64,000 nt of DNA from Neodontobutis hainanensis. Its lineage: Eukaryota; Chordata; Actinopteri; Gobiiformes; Odontobutidae. The DNA is taken from assembly GCA_024349245.1 (NCBI GenBank), contig JALDNG010000038.1, positions 1,805,001-1,869,000 of the forward strand, given 5' to 3'. Numbering within the stretch: the stretch's first letter is position 1; every line of letters begins with the position of its first letter. Positions 11,608 through 22,878 of this stretch are shown here, piece after piece. The notes beneath the pieces are model-generated. The model ran no database searches and was not told the DNA's origin. It was given only the letters and a program-made list of their open reading frames with translations. Both the position numbers and the translations under genes were made by a program.

Positions 11608-13589
11608 AATGGAGGATAAAATAAAAATAAAAAAGTATATTGTTTGGTATGGCTATGGGCCTCCTGAAACATTAGCCTGAGGACTGCCTCCCAAACGGTA
11701 CACTCTAAATATGTGCTGGCACCCTGGATCTTCTGAGCCTCCGATATCATGCAAAGCATTGATATATTTTGCCTTATGTGCTGCTGTAGTTCTCATTGGG
11801 AAGAAACAAGCTGACATCTTTCATCTCCTACTGAGGGTGTTCTGGGATGGTTTTGAAAATAACAAGAAATGCATATTGTAAATACATAACTGAACAATGA
11901 GCAATGAATGAGAATCTGTCTTGGCCTCTATTTCTGAGGTGGGCAAAAAGACTTTAGGTGGACTAAACAGCTGTTTTATACACCGCCTCTAACTGCACAT
12001 TTTTATGGGCTTTGAGTACTTTTACTTACTTTGGACATTGCCGTCTTAAAACAAAGGGTTAAAACAAAAGGCGAGATCTGTTGGAAGTCACCATTGTATC
12101 AGTAATGGCTTAAAGAGTAAACACCTAACTGGGTTATTTAATAAAAACAAATATATAGAGGACATAAAATAACTTTGTTGTATTTGGCTGCATAATTACT
12201 TCAACTCTGCATTGGTTATGTTATTGCGCTTCACTGCTTCTTCATACGTGGGCGACAGTGACCACTAACACCGACCGTATCACAGGAAAAACACTTGACT
12301 TCTCAGTGGATTTATCTTTGCAGGTGTCCAAACTGTCCAAGCCTGTGGTGCCTGAACATGTCATGTACAAAATACTGTGAAATAACTAAGCTGTGGAAAG
12401 GAACAGCTGTGTGGTGCATGTATTTTTATACACAGCGGAAAAAGAAGAGGCTGAGCGTATGTTTCTTGGACCTGTCTGGCAGACATAAAAGCTGTCATGA
12501 TGAGCCTCAACAGCGTAAGGTGATTTTACATACACCACTGACATCCCCAATGCTGCTCTGGTGAGATAAAGTCTTGAGTTGAAATTGCCTCCCATTTTGA
12601 ATTAGCCCAGAATCTAATAACTGCTTCTGTGATTTCTTTTCTCCACATGAGAAAAGTCATTATCCTGTATCTGCGCAGCATGTCAGCAATATTGCCAGTA
12701 GTAACGTTGCAGCAATTTTGGTACGAGGTCACAGGCTTATGACAGCATCCGGGCTTGTCAGCTATCATTTGACTCTTTTAAGGATTAAGAAAACCCAAAG
12801 GAATATTTAAACTTTTTTTGGTCCAAAACATTGCAAACATCTCCAAAAAAACAACCTTACCAGTTTGCGTCTGACCTAAATTTATCAAAATCTGTCTCAT
12901 GCTGAACCAATTCCCAAATGTCGACATGGGATAACTTCATTAGCACACATGGTCATTTAGAAAGTTGACGTTCAATGCAAAACATACCCATGTTGTCAAA
13001 TCTTCTCTTTAAGAGATGACTTTGTTGAAAAGAGGTTTCAGGTCTCTTTTGTTTCTGAGGCAATTTAACTTGAGTAAAAAGTTTTTGTGGGTTGATTTAA
13101 GTCTTAAAACAATTGGAGTGGCCTGCCTCATGTCGAGATATTGACACGAAACAAATCACGGCATTGTTTAAAAAATAAAAAATAAAATGGCTGACTTCCC
13201 TCAAGAACAATACCTCTGTGATTGAATTTGAAAAGATGTGTTTCACTTACATAAGGCCTTCAGTCCTTGAGGGTTAAATTAGGACATATCCATTGTTTGT
13301 CTGTGTTTTATTGGCTTAATTTTGTGTCATTTGGTTGAAAAAGAAGAATTCGGATTTGAGCAAGAATTAGTGGAAAACAAGTATATATATTTTATTTAAT
13401 AGATATTGTTTCACCATCACCAATAAAAACACACACAATGCAAATTCACTGAACCGTGTTCTTCATTTTTATTATACCTTTAAGAACACTTTCTTTTTCT
13501 CAGAAGGTAATTATGTTGGACTACTTAGCTGTGCACACATCATCTTCACTTTGCTGTTTATTATAGTAATGTTCCAAATTTATTATTTT
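11608..13589. other. No confirmed gene; one possible small exon
   Basis: Mostly unique sequence. A polypyrimidine-rich acceptor ending tttgcag at 12323 is followed by an 18-codon frame and stop (12324-12380), described in the findings. The 11935-12035 part contains gagtacttttacttacttt, which resembles a fish DNA-transposon fragment. Nothing here is firm. Confidence 0.5.
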
Positions 13590-14225
13590 TTATTTACCTT
13601 TATTTAACCAGATAAAAATTTTTTATTGAGATTAAAAATCTCTTTTTTAAGAGTGACCTGGCCAAGACAACAGCATTTACATACAAAAAAAACATACATG
13701 ACATCAACAACACTAATGATATTTACAGTCAATGTGTTACAAGTTTAAAAACAGTTACATTTTCCAAGCTCATCGAGTTCACGCTTCTTTAGAATAGATT
13801 TAAATTCTCCCAAAGTCACAAGTTCCGATAGATTTAAGTCTTTTTGCAGTTCATTCCACGCACAGGGGGCAGTGTACTGAAATGCTGCCTTACCCAACTC
13901 TGTTCTGACTCTGGGAACCACCATAAGAATGTTCTTTTGAGAAAGCATACTGTTGTTGTTTTTTTTTATGCATATATAAGCAGAGGTAAGAAGGGAGGAG
14001 CCCAAGAATACATTTATAAATGAAAATCAGCAAATGAGACCTCCTGCAAACATACAGGGACGGAAACTCAGCTGTAGCATACAATGTACAATGGTGAACA
14101 CGATTTCCACAACCAGTTATAAAACGTAAAGCACAATGATAAACAGTGTCCAGCTTTTTTAAAAGACGATCAGATGCATTCATAAAAAGGAGATTGCCGT
14201 AATCCAATTCAACGTTTCCTGGTAT
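13590..14225 (-). mobile_element. LINE 3' half (L2/CR1/Rex1-like), 5'-truncated
   Basis: Minus-strand non-LTR retrotransposon remnant. Its 3' untranslated part (13590-13740) has the tttatttaaccag, ttgagat and gtgacctggccaaga signatures typical of a widespread teleost LINE 3' end, read in reverse. The coding part follows up to about 14207 and then stops abruptly, as 5'-truncated LINEs do. I could not find a target duplication. The exact clade within the jockey-type superfamily is not certain. Confidence 0.7.
13745..14207 (-). pseudogene. LINE reverse transcriptase C-terminus, frameshifted
   Basis: The upstream frame reads LDYGNLLFMNASDRLLKKLD, HCALRFITG, and SLYVCRRSHLLIFIYKCILG, the usual C-terminal region of fish L2/CR1-like ORF2 proteins. 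Near 13985 the frame slips, and the reading continues in the next frame as VPRVRTELGKAAFQYTAP, CAWNELQKDLNL and LGEFKSILKKRELDELGKC. The RxELGKxAFxxxAPxxWNELQ pattern and the final FKSxLK...C are characteristic. The catalytic domain is not present. Confidence 0.72.
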
Positions 14226-14366
14226 AAACAGAGAAACAGGATTTGTTTCTGAAAAGAAAACTGAGGTTTAGCTTCAGATTAGTTTCAGTTTCAGTTTCCG
14301 AAGACTCAGGATTAACAAACTTTCTTGATGAGAGAAACGTCTTCTTCTTAAACAATAAAAATCAAA
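14226..14366. other. Spacer between two LINE remnants
   Basis: Short AT-rich sequence with a cagattagtttcagtttcag mini-repeat (14275-14294). Origin unclear. Confidence 0.4.
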
Positions 14367-14915
14367 GTAGATTGTAGTAGTAGTAATATTTATTTCAGCC
14401 ACATTAAAAAGAAATGTTCAGAAAATAGAATTACTCATCTTGAGTTTATCTGAGTATTTTAAAAGCTAACTCCTTTAAAAGAAACACAGTTCACATTGTT
14501 CCAAACCATTGGGTTTTTAAAGTCTGCTCTTCTCAAATTATATTTTGATCCCTGTCCTTAAACAAACATTGACATTAACTTTTCCCTAACTTTATACATA
14601 AACAATGCATTATTATGACTGACTAAATCATATAAATTCAATGTTTTATTAATTTTGTTGATACATTGTACGCAAAATAATAAAGAATCCTAATGATTAT
14701 TTTTCTATAAATGTGTAGGTATGGCCCTCAAATTTCAACACCGTAGTCAACAAGTATGAATGAACAATAAAGAATATACGGATTAGAAAATACTTTATGT
14801 AGTATTGCAAGTATATTATTATTGACATTTTGGTTTGTACATGGGTAAAATATTTTTTCCAGATGGATGACAGTTTATACTAAACCAGACTTTAATGCGT
14901 TTCTATGTAAAGACA
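14367..14915 (-). mobile_element. Second degraded LINE 3' portion
   Basis: Minus-strand reading gives, across several frames, an eroded LINE C-terminus: HLxWKKYF-like and HVQTKMS near 14850-14880, then LHKVFSNPYILYCSFIL, DYGVEI, a KIIIRIL stretch, and near 14530 KYNLRRADFK followed by CVSFKGV. This order (ILYKV...LYCSLILPY..YCVEVWG...QKxAIRI...YNLR...CISVKGVxxWN) is that of a common fish L2/Rex1-like ORF2 C-terminus. A tagtagtagtaat run at its 3' end (14375-14387) may be its tandem tail. Many stops and shifts show great age. It is a different family from the neighbour at 13590-14225. Confidence 0.6.
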
Positions 14916-16261
14916 CATTTGAATGGTCAAAAATCAACAAATCAATGAATGTCAAGTAATAACATATTGGAAGCATGTCTGCTGCATGCAACATACAATA
15001 TGTGGACATTGCTTTCAATTAATAATAATCAGATTTGTACAGCAAGATATGTCACCCTTGTGATATGTCTGATCTGGGATCTAAAGTACAAACGCACTTT
15101 CTGACAGTTGTTTTATTTTCCTTGTGATGTAACTTTTCACATTTTAGATTCAAAACAAACAAACTAAGATATCACATTTTCAATGGGCTCAATGTGTTTG
15201 AAGATAGCTGCAGGGCTTTGGTTTCCCAGTGGAAAACTCGGTCTGGCTGAAGACAAAAACACTTCAGTATTCTCCAATATGTTGTACACTTGGATTGAGA
15301 TTTTGTTGCTACCCATTTCTGTTTGTACTTAGCCTTGACCACCTGCTGTAAAAAAAAAGACAGACTGGGGTGAATACCTCAGAAACACAACTTCACATTA
15401 ACTGCAGTGTCCGTACTGGTGAAGAGCCATACAAGTAAATATGTACAATCTTAAGATCCAAGTCTCTTAGTAATTGCATTCAAAAAATCAGACAATATGT
15501 CCATATGCTTATGAGACATGCAAATACATACACGACAACATTTGTTTTGTTATCAGGTCCGGTTCTCTCAGGATGCAAAAGGTAGCATTGCACCCTCAAA
15601 TTATAGTTGCCCTCCTTTTACTAACATTAAACATTTATATATTGATTGTTTTATTTTAGTCCCCACCAATAACACAGCCTTGACTCCTTCAGATACATAT
15701 TATGGTTGCTGCCAGCTACAGGAAGATTCTGGCTGGGGTCCTAAAATTGGTCACTTAAGTTGAATCCTGTTAACTCTTTGTTTCAATCGCAGTCACTTTT
15801 TCCCAGAGGTGACCCTGTTTGTTATCTTCAGCTTTCTTCTATTTGTTTTGTCATGTGATTGACAAACAGTTCTGTTTAACTTGTAACAATAGCAACTATA
15901 TTTGATTTTTCATTATTTAGTTATTTTTAATGGTACATTTTGAAATACTCTGTGGTATACAAATGAAAAATCTGGACCATATAATTCAAATCAATTCTTT
16001 TTCAATGACCTCTCTTTGGAGAAAAGGACATCAAAATGTGTCTGTGGGCCAGATAACAATTTCAAAAGGTTGAATATTTATTTAAAAACTAAGACAAAAT
16101 ACTGTGTTGAAAAAAATGAAATGCGTGTTTCTGATACAAATTGATAACTGAGATTTATTTGTCAGTTCTAAGCCTTTAACACACCACACCTGGAAAAACC
16201 CTCAGATTAAACACTTAAAAGTGCAGGTATCAACTTTCCCAACAGTACTGAACATTCACAG
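14916..16261. other. No gene seen
   Basis: AT-rich unique sequence. Frames of 61 and 81 codons around 15474-15763 overlap out of phase and have no family resemblance. LINE-derived sequence may extend some way beyond 14915. Confidence 0.5.
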
Positions 16262-16440
16262 AATGCTCCTCTGTGGTGGAGAGGTTAGCACATCTGGTTC
16301 AAGAGTAGAAGTTTGGGGCTTCAAATCACCTGGTGAGGACCTCTGGTCACAGTCTAAGTCTGTGCCTGTCCCAAGCCTGGAAAAAATGGAGAGGGTTGAA
16401 TCCTGAATGCCATCTGGTGTAAAAACATTGCCAAACTACT
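16262..16440 (+). mobile_element. Old SINE-like dispersed repeat
   Basis: The left part has a tRNA-like gaggttagcacatctgg and a gcttcaaatcacctgg segment, positioned like A and B boxes. The right part has gggttgaatcctgaatgcca, ctggtgtaaaaac and ttgccaaact, which match the end of a common teleost repeat reading '...aggaagggcatccggcgtaaaa...gccaaat'. The copy is well diverged. Confidence 0.5.
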
Positions 16441-16499
16441 ACCTTGATACTTGAAGTTGCTGATTTAACATTATTTATATTTTTCGACAAACATAACTC

Positions 16500-16880
16500 A
16501 GGTAAGTGCTGGTACAAATCAGCCCAAAAGGCCTTGAGTAGGTGTATGGGGATGCATATTCACCGGCAGTGTGGCGGTATAGTCTTTAGCCATGACCTGT
16601 TCTTTTTGGCCAATGGGAAAGAGAAGTGTGCCAGCATGATTAATGGTCATGATTACCTACTCAGAAAATGTGGTTTTCTGGCCCAACAGCTTCACTTTTA
16701 TGACTTAAACCTGAGGGCAGATGCTTCATCATGCAGGCAAAGCTGTAGACAGAGCGCACAGACAGTGGAGAGTGCGGCGATCACCAAACATACACCACTG
16801 ATAAAATGTTTTCCATTAAAGCTTTGGGCAGCAGGGAAAGCCTTCTGCAGAATGTTGTGGGGACATCTGAGGTGAGGTTC
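16500..16880 (+). promoter_or_regulatory. Candidate conserved non-coding element with long open frame
   Basis: The block is non-repetitive, balanced in composition and rich in homeobox-like cores (catgattaatggtcatgatt at 16635-16654, tttatgacttaaacc at 16696-16710). It stays open for 143 codons (16444-16875), but the translation, which includes GGIVFSHDLFFLANGKEKC, resembles no protein I know and starts in an AT-rich stretch. I favour conserved regulatory DNA; an unknown exon is the alternative. Confidence 0.3.
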
Positions 16881-17224
16881 AACATCAATACTGGCCTTAG
16901 GAGTCCATATCCACCTCTAGATTTCAATCTCACTGTGTGCTCGTGGGTGTAACTGGGACAAAATAAACTAATTCAATTACAGTGTACTGAACAAATCAAC
17001 CGGAGCAGGGATACACTCTGAGGTCAACACTCTTTGAAATTCTTCTACAAAACCTGGTAATGGTGTAATGTTTCAAAGCAAGTATCTACAAATAATTTTT
17101 TTTACTTGATGCCTGCTCTAGCCATTTTCTGTCTATTTGCCTTGCTGGGAATGAATAAATATACTATAAATAGGTACATTTAAAACAAGGAAAAAAACTT
17201 TTATATTTTTGTCCAAAAGGTGGA
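16881..17224. other. No gene seen
   Basis: AT-rich spacer without recognisable content. Confidence 0.5.
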
Positions 17225-17452
17225 GTTCAGAGTTTGTTGAAGGGGCACAGTGGCTCAGGAGGTCTTTGGGTAAGACACTCCAGTGCTACTGGTGTATGAA
17301 TGTGTTTGATTGTAGTCGGAAAAGCTGTTGGCACCATTGTATGGCGACCACGTCTCAGTCAGCCTGCCCCGGTGTGAATGGGTAAATAGAATTTGATCTA
17401 ATAGAAGATTTAAAGCACTTTGGGTGCCCAAGAGGGAATATAATAATAACAC
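17225..17452 (+). mobile_element. Old teleost dispersed repeat
   Basis: Read in order: ggcacagtggctcaggaggt, cttgggtaagacact-like text at 17265, ggtgtatgaatgtg, cgaccacgtctcagtcagcc, ctgccccggtgtgaatgggt, and taaagcactttgggtgcc. This order fits a widespread fish repeat that ends in 'gtaaagcgctttgggtgcc...aaagcgctatataa'. I cannot say whether it is a SINE or a non-autonomous DNA element. Confidence 0.55.
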
Positions 17453-17739
17453 ACACGCTCATGCAAAGAAAATTCCCTCAGACACTGGAGACAAGGTAAG
17501 TTAGGCATTTTGCCCAAGGGTACAACAACAGTGTGAAATGGGGAGAGCAGGGAGAGGACTACACTAATTACACTGTACTGAGTAAATGAACCAGAGCAGG
17601 TTAAAATGTTTTCAATTTCTACCTGACAAGAATCTGAAGCACTTGTTTCATATCTTGTAGAACCTGGCAACCCATTAATCATCTAAAATCTTAATGGTTT
17701 AATTGACTGAACCACAATGATTCAATAATCTCTGGTAAT

Positions 17740-18190
17740 CTCTCTTTATGGGGTGCACTCAAGCTCTAAATCTGCGTTAGCACTTGTGCGCTAAGACGCT
17801 CCCTGTAGACCTGCCCTAATCATTAACCTAAAGTTAATTTCTGTCACAAACACATCAGTGCACCTCATTAGGTCTCAATGCTACCCCAGTCCCTCCATAA
17901 GACTCAGTTGTAGCACTGAGCCTCAAAGGTTAGCCGCTTTAAAAGGTTACTGCGTCTCATGACATTTCGCTTGATGACTTATTTGGCCCTTTGTTTTTGA
18001 TAAATATCGAGCAACGCACCGCCGTGACTTGGACTTTCTCATTAAGCTTTAAAAAGGGAATTTGTCTTGGATTAAATAGAAGTGCTAATGAGGGAGATAG
18101 CCCTTTGATTCACAAGATGTAAATAAACGTTTGAGCATGACGTGTCTGTGGTGAACTGCAGCTGACATGAATATTAAGGTCCATTTAATT
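17740..18190. promoter_or_regulatory. Candidate conserved non-coding element
   Basis: A 450-base non-repetitive block with many short homeodomain-type sites (cctaatcattaacc, ctcattaggtc, ctcattaagcttt, gtgctaatgaggg, tccatttaattaaagc) and little coding potential on either strand. It has the look of the strongest regulatory candidate on this side of the window. Inference only. Confidence 0.32.
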
Positions 18191-18600
18191 AAAGCAGAAA
18201 ACATTTATTTGCTTAAATTGTATATTTCTGAAGTGTTTAATGTAGGAGTGCTTAGTGCTTTTCTATCTGATTACTCAAATAATTTCCTTAAATACTGACA
18301 CCTGTCTGCTCTATCCATATAACTCTATTACAACTTTAATAATTGTGTGCTTGTTTGTTATGTTGCATTTTTGGCGGGGAAGAACCATTTCTCCTCTCAC
18401 CAACTTCTGTCACGAGTGACTGAAAAATAAGCAGCAGCTGAGCCTTGTCCAACATTTAAGAGTTTTAAAAGTAAGAAATCTCTGGCTCAGTGGAGGTTGA
18501 CTCTGTGGTAATGATCAACAGCCCTCAGACTCTGGCAGATACATCAAGGTCACTTGGTGCTATGGGACCTTAAAATCTTCCTTAAATCACCGTTAATACC
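18191..18600. other. No gene seen
   Basis: AT-rich flank of the L1 insertion; no supported features. Confidence 0.55.
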
Positions 18601-18625
18601 TTTTTTTTTTTTTTTTTTTTTTTTT
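18601..18625. repeat. Poly(T) run = L1 poly(A) tail
   Basis: 25 consecutive T at the low-coordinate end of the L1 remnant. An uninterrupted tail is surprising next to such a broken body and may have re-expanded by slippage. Confidence 0.8.
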
Positions 18626-19149
18626 ACTATATTTTAAACAAATCAGTTGAATATTTCTTCTTTTACAATATTTTTTTATGTACCCATGTCCCTGTTTATA
18701 CGCCCAACCAAATATAATTAATAATTAAATAAAGTACATATGTATAAAAATAAATATGCTAAGATTTAAGATAGTTCATACCATTATTTTGTTTTTCTAT
18801 TCCTATTTTACTCTTCTGCTCATATAGTCCAGAAATGGTTTCCATGCTTTAAATAAACGTTCCTGTTGTCTATGAGTCACATGCTCATGGCTGGTGATGG
18901 AAGCCATTGACCCCATACAGCTTTTGTATGATGATGTTTTGTGGATTTTCAGTCTTTTGTAATTATTAGGCATCCTGTTAGAAGAGCAAGACAGCACTAT
19001 GTTGTATATTAATATGACAATGATATTTCCAGAATAATTTCCATTGTGCAGAGGCCTCGGTTTCAATGTAACTTGATGTCCACAGTCCATTGAAACAAGA
19101 TATCACTTTGACCCACAGACCTTGGACTATAATACATTCATATACATAT

Positions 19150-20130
19150 GTAGCATTGAGCCTGTTTTTTGTTACATCGCCAGCATTTATCATTGTCTTT
19201 TAGTTTAGGTTTTCTGCTTGGAGTCCACTAACAACGATTTAAAGCGTTATAGTAATTATTTGTGTCTAAATTTACCAGGATGTGATATACCAATTGGATA
19301 TAGTTGCTTGCCATTCTTGTTGTTCAATAACAATATCTCTCTCCCAAGCCATTTTTAAACCCTTAAGATCTGGAGCAGTTTTCCCAGAAGTCTTTCTTTG
19401 GTAGGTTGTAATGTTATTTTAGACCATTACAGGTCCCCAAGATGAATAATTCCTACTTCTGCCCTGTCTAATGAGTAGACTAGCTTCTTACCTATTTAAA
19501 TCCTGGAATTAAACTACATTGAGGAACCTAGTGACAAAACAGGTTTATATTTGAGATAGTAATGTACTTTATTTTTGCTTTGTTTAGTGAAATCTAATAT
19601 TGGATTATTTTTAGGCAGAAGTCCATTTGTGACATAAACGTGTCAGTCCGAAATGGTTTTAATATTTATTTTTTGATTTTATAAGGTGGTACGTTACACA
19701 ATTGAGCTAGAAGAAAAGAAAATGTATGCCACTCTAAATAGGCAACGAGAGTCCCCCATTAAGTAGGACTCTCGTTTAACTTAGGATAACTTAGCACAAT
19801 TAAATAATGGTTTCTTCCCTTGTCATACAAAATATTCAACACAAGAGTTGTATTCTTTTAGCAACTGGGAGAGGACAGGAAAAGGCAACATGTGGGTTAA
19901 ATAGTACCTTTAATATAATAATATTTTTTATCAAGTTATTCCTCAGAATAATTGAAATGTGTAATTTTTTATCCAGTTTTCCAACAATAATGTGATGTTC
20001 TGCACAATTGGTTCAAGTTTAATTTGCATCATTTTATCAATGTTTCTTGAAAGTTTAATTCCAAAATTTAACCATTGGGAACCCGTTTAAATGGCCATTG
20101 AATATATTTTTTTAAATCGGTAGGTCCCAT
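19150..20130 (-). pseudogene. L1 ORF2 C-terminal region, multiply broken
   Basis: The part behind the reverse-transcriptase core can be traced through at least four frame changes. The CWRC cysteine motif that typically lies near the C-terminus of L1 ORF2 is at about 19170-19181. The reverse-transcriptase catalytic motif itself was not found, either because the copy begins after it or because it is too eroded. No intact product is possible. Confidence 0.62.
19744..19776. repeat. 11-bp inverted repeat inside L1
   Basis: aacgagagtcc (19744-19754) and its exact complement at 19766-19776, 11-base loop. Confidence 0.8.
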
Positions 20131-20150
20131 TACTGCCGTTTAAAGCCAAA

Positions 20151-22653
20151 ATGTGCTAAAGCACAGCAAGCTGAAGAGGTTAATCTCAGACTCAAAATTC
20201 GATTATTTTATCAGAAATGAAGATAGAGAATGGAAACTTTGGGCCAGAGGATCCAGTCTTGTTTCCAAAAATTGCATTTGTTATGCTACATTACACACGA
20301 CAGATGCTTGCACATTTGTATTGATAATTGTATTCTCTTAAAGAATGATAGATGAGTAAATGAAAAAGAGGTATACTGTTGATAATAATCAAGCGCCGGA
20401 TGTCTAAAATATAAAGACAGCATGTGGTCTTATTAATTGCATCTAAATTGCAACTGAATGCATATGAATTAATTAATTTTTATGCATTATATAAAAATCT
20501 TCTCAATATTCCAACATCCCACCAACTCAACATACAAATGCAAAGCTTCCACTGGACACAGACATCACACAGCGGAGTGAAGTGCCTCAATCTCAGATCT
20601 GCTCCCAGTGGAGTGACTCATCCAGTGGTATGTGCTAAGGGCTCGGTCACTTCTGCACAAACCAGGAAAATGACGGCAGCAGCTTGGTTTAGGCTTCCAC
20701 TGAGCCCCTGTAGAGTTGTTTTTGGTTTGTAGCAGGTGTATATGGACTCCAACTCCACTGGCTGCATTGTGCTCCCGTCAGTCCCTGCCCCAAAGACTCA
20801 TCATGGCCTGCTGTTTTGAGTCCATATTGCACTTCTTTGAACAGTGCAAAAAATTATCCTGAATGGCAAAAACAGTAGGTTTTTGAGTCTGAAGATAAAA
20901 GACAAGATAGTTCTGTTTTTTATTTTCTTCAACAGTTGAAGCAACTGTACCTTCTAGGTACGTGTCTGCTCAGTGGCATTTAGCTCTGTAGGAAATACCG
21001 TTCTTCCACTAAAGAGCTTAGAAGAGCACTGCGTATGTGAACATGAGGCATTGCACTGCTGGAGACAAGAGTCCACACTCAGCAAACTTTCTCCAGATTA
21101 ATAAATATGATTGTGGTTAATTCCGGGCACACGCTGCTCAATGCACTCTCCATTTCTTCTGAGTCGTATCCAAGCTCAGCAGAAGTATTTGTTTTACATA
21201 AAAATGAGTAAAACCACATGAAGAAGTTAAACTGTGTCAGCATATTTTGCACTGTATGCACAGCCAGCACTTTATGATCATGTAACTAATAATACTCCAA
21301 GTAATTATAAATGTACATAAAACTATGCCTTATTTGTTAGCTACAGATTCAAGTCTTCAATTTTGCATTGAACTGGAAACATGCAATGTTTTTCAGTAGG
21401 TTTACAGGTTTATTTTTGTTTGATAACTGGCCAGAGTAACTGCAGACTGTGGTGTAGCCATAAGCTTTTCTGAAAGTTTGAAGAGGAGGATTTTAAATGA
21501 CCAGCAGTTCAGCCATCAATGGTACTTGCTGAACACAAATTGCCTCTCAAACCCAAAGAGCTGGTAAAAAATATCGCAGTTCTACAGAGAAAAGCCCAAT
21601 TTACAGTGACCATACTCACTCATATCAGTGTTTACCCAATGTTTTTTTTTAACATTTTATCCTGAATTGGTTCTAAATGGATCTGCAGGATGGCACGGAT
21701 TAAGATCATAATCTCACAGCAAAATCTATCTAATCCTGTGTGGGGTTTCTTTACTACTTTAGTTTCCTGGAGTCAAATAAGATAGAAAACATATCAGTAT
21801 AATTTGGCGATTAGGGAGAGTGGATACAAATGGAGGAAAGGTGGAGGTAAAGCAACATTACACCTTTACCTATACAAAGAATTAGTCTGGTCTCTGAGGT
21901 TTCAAGTTGGATTTCCAGAAGCAGGACCAACACATGCAGAATAAACTGCCTTTCAGCACAATTCTATGACCATATAGCCTTTAGATGAACAAAGCATTTC
22001 AAAAATGATACCCCATTTTTGATAAACAGTTACAATTGGTTTCACCCGCTGTAAAGGAAAGGGTTTTTAGACCCACAACCTATGAACAGGTATGGTTCAA
22101 AAGTTAGTTTAAAAACAAGACATTGAGATTGAAAGTTAAGTCTTCATATGTAACTATTTATTATCTGTTATTAACTAAAAAAAAGTTGTTTTTTGGACCA
22201 ATCCATATAGGAGTTTGTTTCCAAGGTTTTGCAAATTTTAATTTCCCATAGCCATTCACAGGAGACTCAGAAGATGTAGCTTTTTATATGATGGTTTGTT
22301 TTTGCATAGACATACAAAGGCAATTTTACCCGATGATTGGGTTGCTCCTGTGTTTAGTGCTGACCTGTAATCAGACATTGGAATACACTGCAATCATCGC
22401 TTCTTTTACGAGCCACTTGTTGCATTGTGTTTTAATGGGGGCCTACACCTCAGTGACTTTAGTGAACAAGCAGGTTGTATGACGTGTATGTTTTCACATT
22501 TAGGAGTGTAGAGAGATGCAGCTTTAATGTAGAGGAACTCAGGGCCCATCTGTTCCCCAATGTGCTTAAGGTTTTTACAGTGTTACTCTAGTGTGACATT
22601 GGAGCCGGTTATTATAGATTATATTACGTCCGTCATCCCACCGGCAAGTTCTT
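20151..22653. other. No gene seen; unique sequence
   Basis: Frames up to 102 codons (20424-20732) without recognisable content. The 20540-20800 and 20990-21200 parts are more balanced in composition. The first few hundred bases may still be L1-derived. Confidence 0.5.
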
Positions 22654-22666
22654 CTGATGCAACATG
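22654..22666. repeat. Target-site duplication, foldback element (left)
   Basis: ctgatgcaacatg, repeated exactly at 22866-22878. Confidence 0.8.
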
Positions 22667-22865
22667 AAAAAAAGGTTAAAGTTAAAGCATTTGGATTCAG
22701 TTTTCAAGGTGAAGACGTTTCGTCTCTAATTCAAAGAGACTTTAATTCTGAGAAAGTCTCTTTTAATTTGAGACAAAATGTCTTCACCTTGAAAACTGAA
22801 TCCAAGTGCTTTAACTTTAACCTTATTTTCAAGATGTCCTGGATGACTGAGAACCTTCACAGACA
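22667..22865. mobile_element. Foldback retroposon-like insertion
   Basis: A 199-base insertion bounded by a perfect 13-bp direct repeat (22654-22666, 22866-22878). Most of it is one inverted repeat with 72-base arms. The arms are followed on the right by ggatgactgagaaccttcac, a phrase I know from fish dispersed repeats. The right side is longer than the left, and the left edge is an A-run (22667-22673). A 13-bp duplication of this kind suits retroposition better than cut-and-paste transposition. The reading frame over the repeat (22657-22869) is incidental. The family is unknown to me; a Penelope-like or SINE-type relative is possible. Confidence 0.65.
22672..22824. repeat. Near-perfect 72-bp inverted repeat, 9-base loop
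   Basis: Arms at 22672-22743 and 22753-22824 agree at 67 of 72 positions by direct comparison. The spacer is aattctgag. Transcribed, it would form a long double-stranded hairpin. Confidence 0.92.
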
Positions 22866-22878
22866 CTGATGCAACATG
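22866..22878. repeat. Target-site duplication, foldback element (right)
   Basis: ctgatgcaacatg, identical to 22654-22666. Confidence 0.8.

Larger units (their letters stand above)
18601..20150 (-). mobile_element. L1-like LINE, degraded 3' portion
   Basis: Minus-strand L1-type element ending in a poly(A) tail, seen here as 25 T at 18601-18625. Upstream of the tail, in pieces across frames, the ORF2 C-terminal half is recognisable: WPFKRVPNG and KLSRNIDKM...PIVQNITLLLENW (about 19970-20110), a GGLSLPI patch near 19745, KMAWERDIVIEQQEWQ (about 19320-19360), WTPSRKPKL then DNDKCWRC (about 19170-19220), and AWKPFLDYM near 18840. The spacing fits the L1 family. The copy carries many stops and shifts. 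Its 5' limit cannot be fixed and is given as the last recognised segment. Confidence 0.7.

Noticed and set aside
11405..11609. Plus-strand frames of 63-64 codons
   Set aside because: Antisense shadows of the Rex3 coding region and its edge.
11935..12035. gaggtgggcaaaaagac and gagtacttttacttac segments resembling a fish DNA transposon
   Set aside because: Ends and target duplication not visible; similarity is too weak to annotate.
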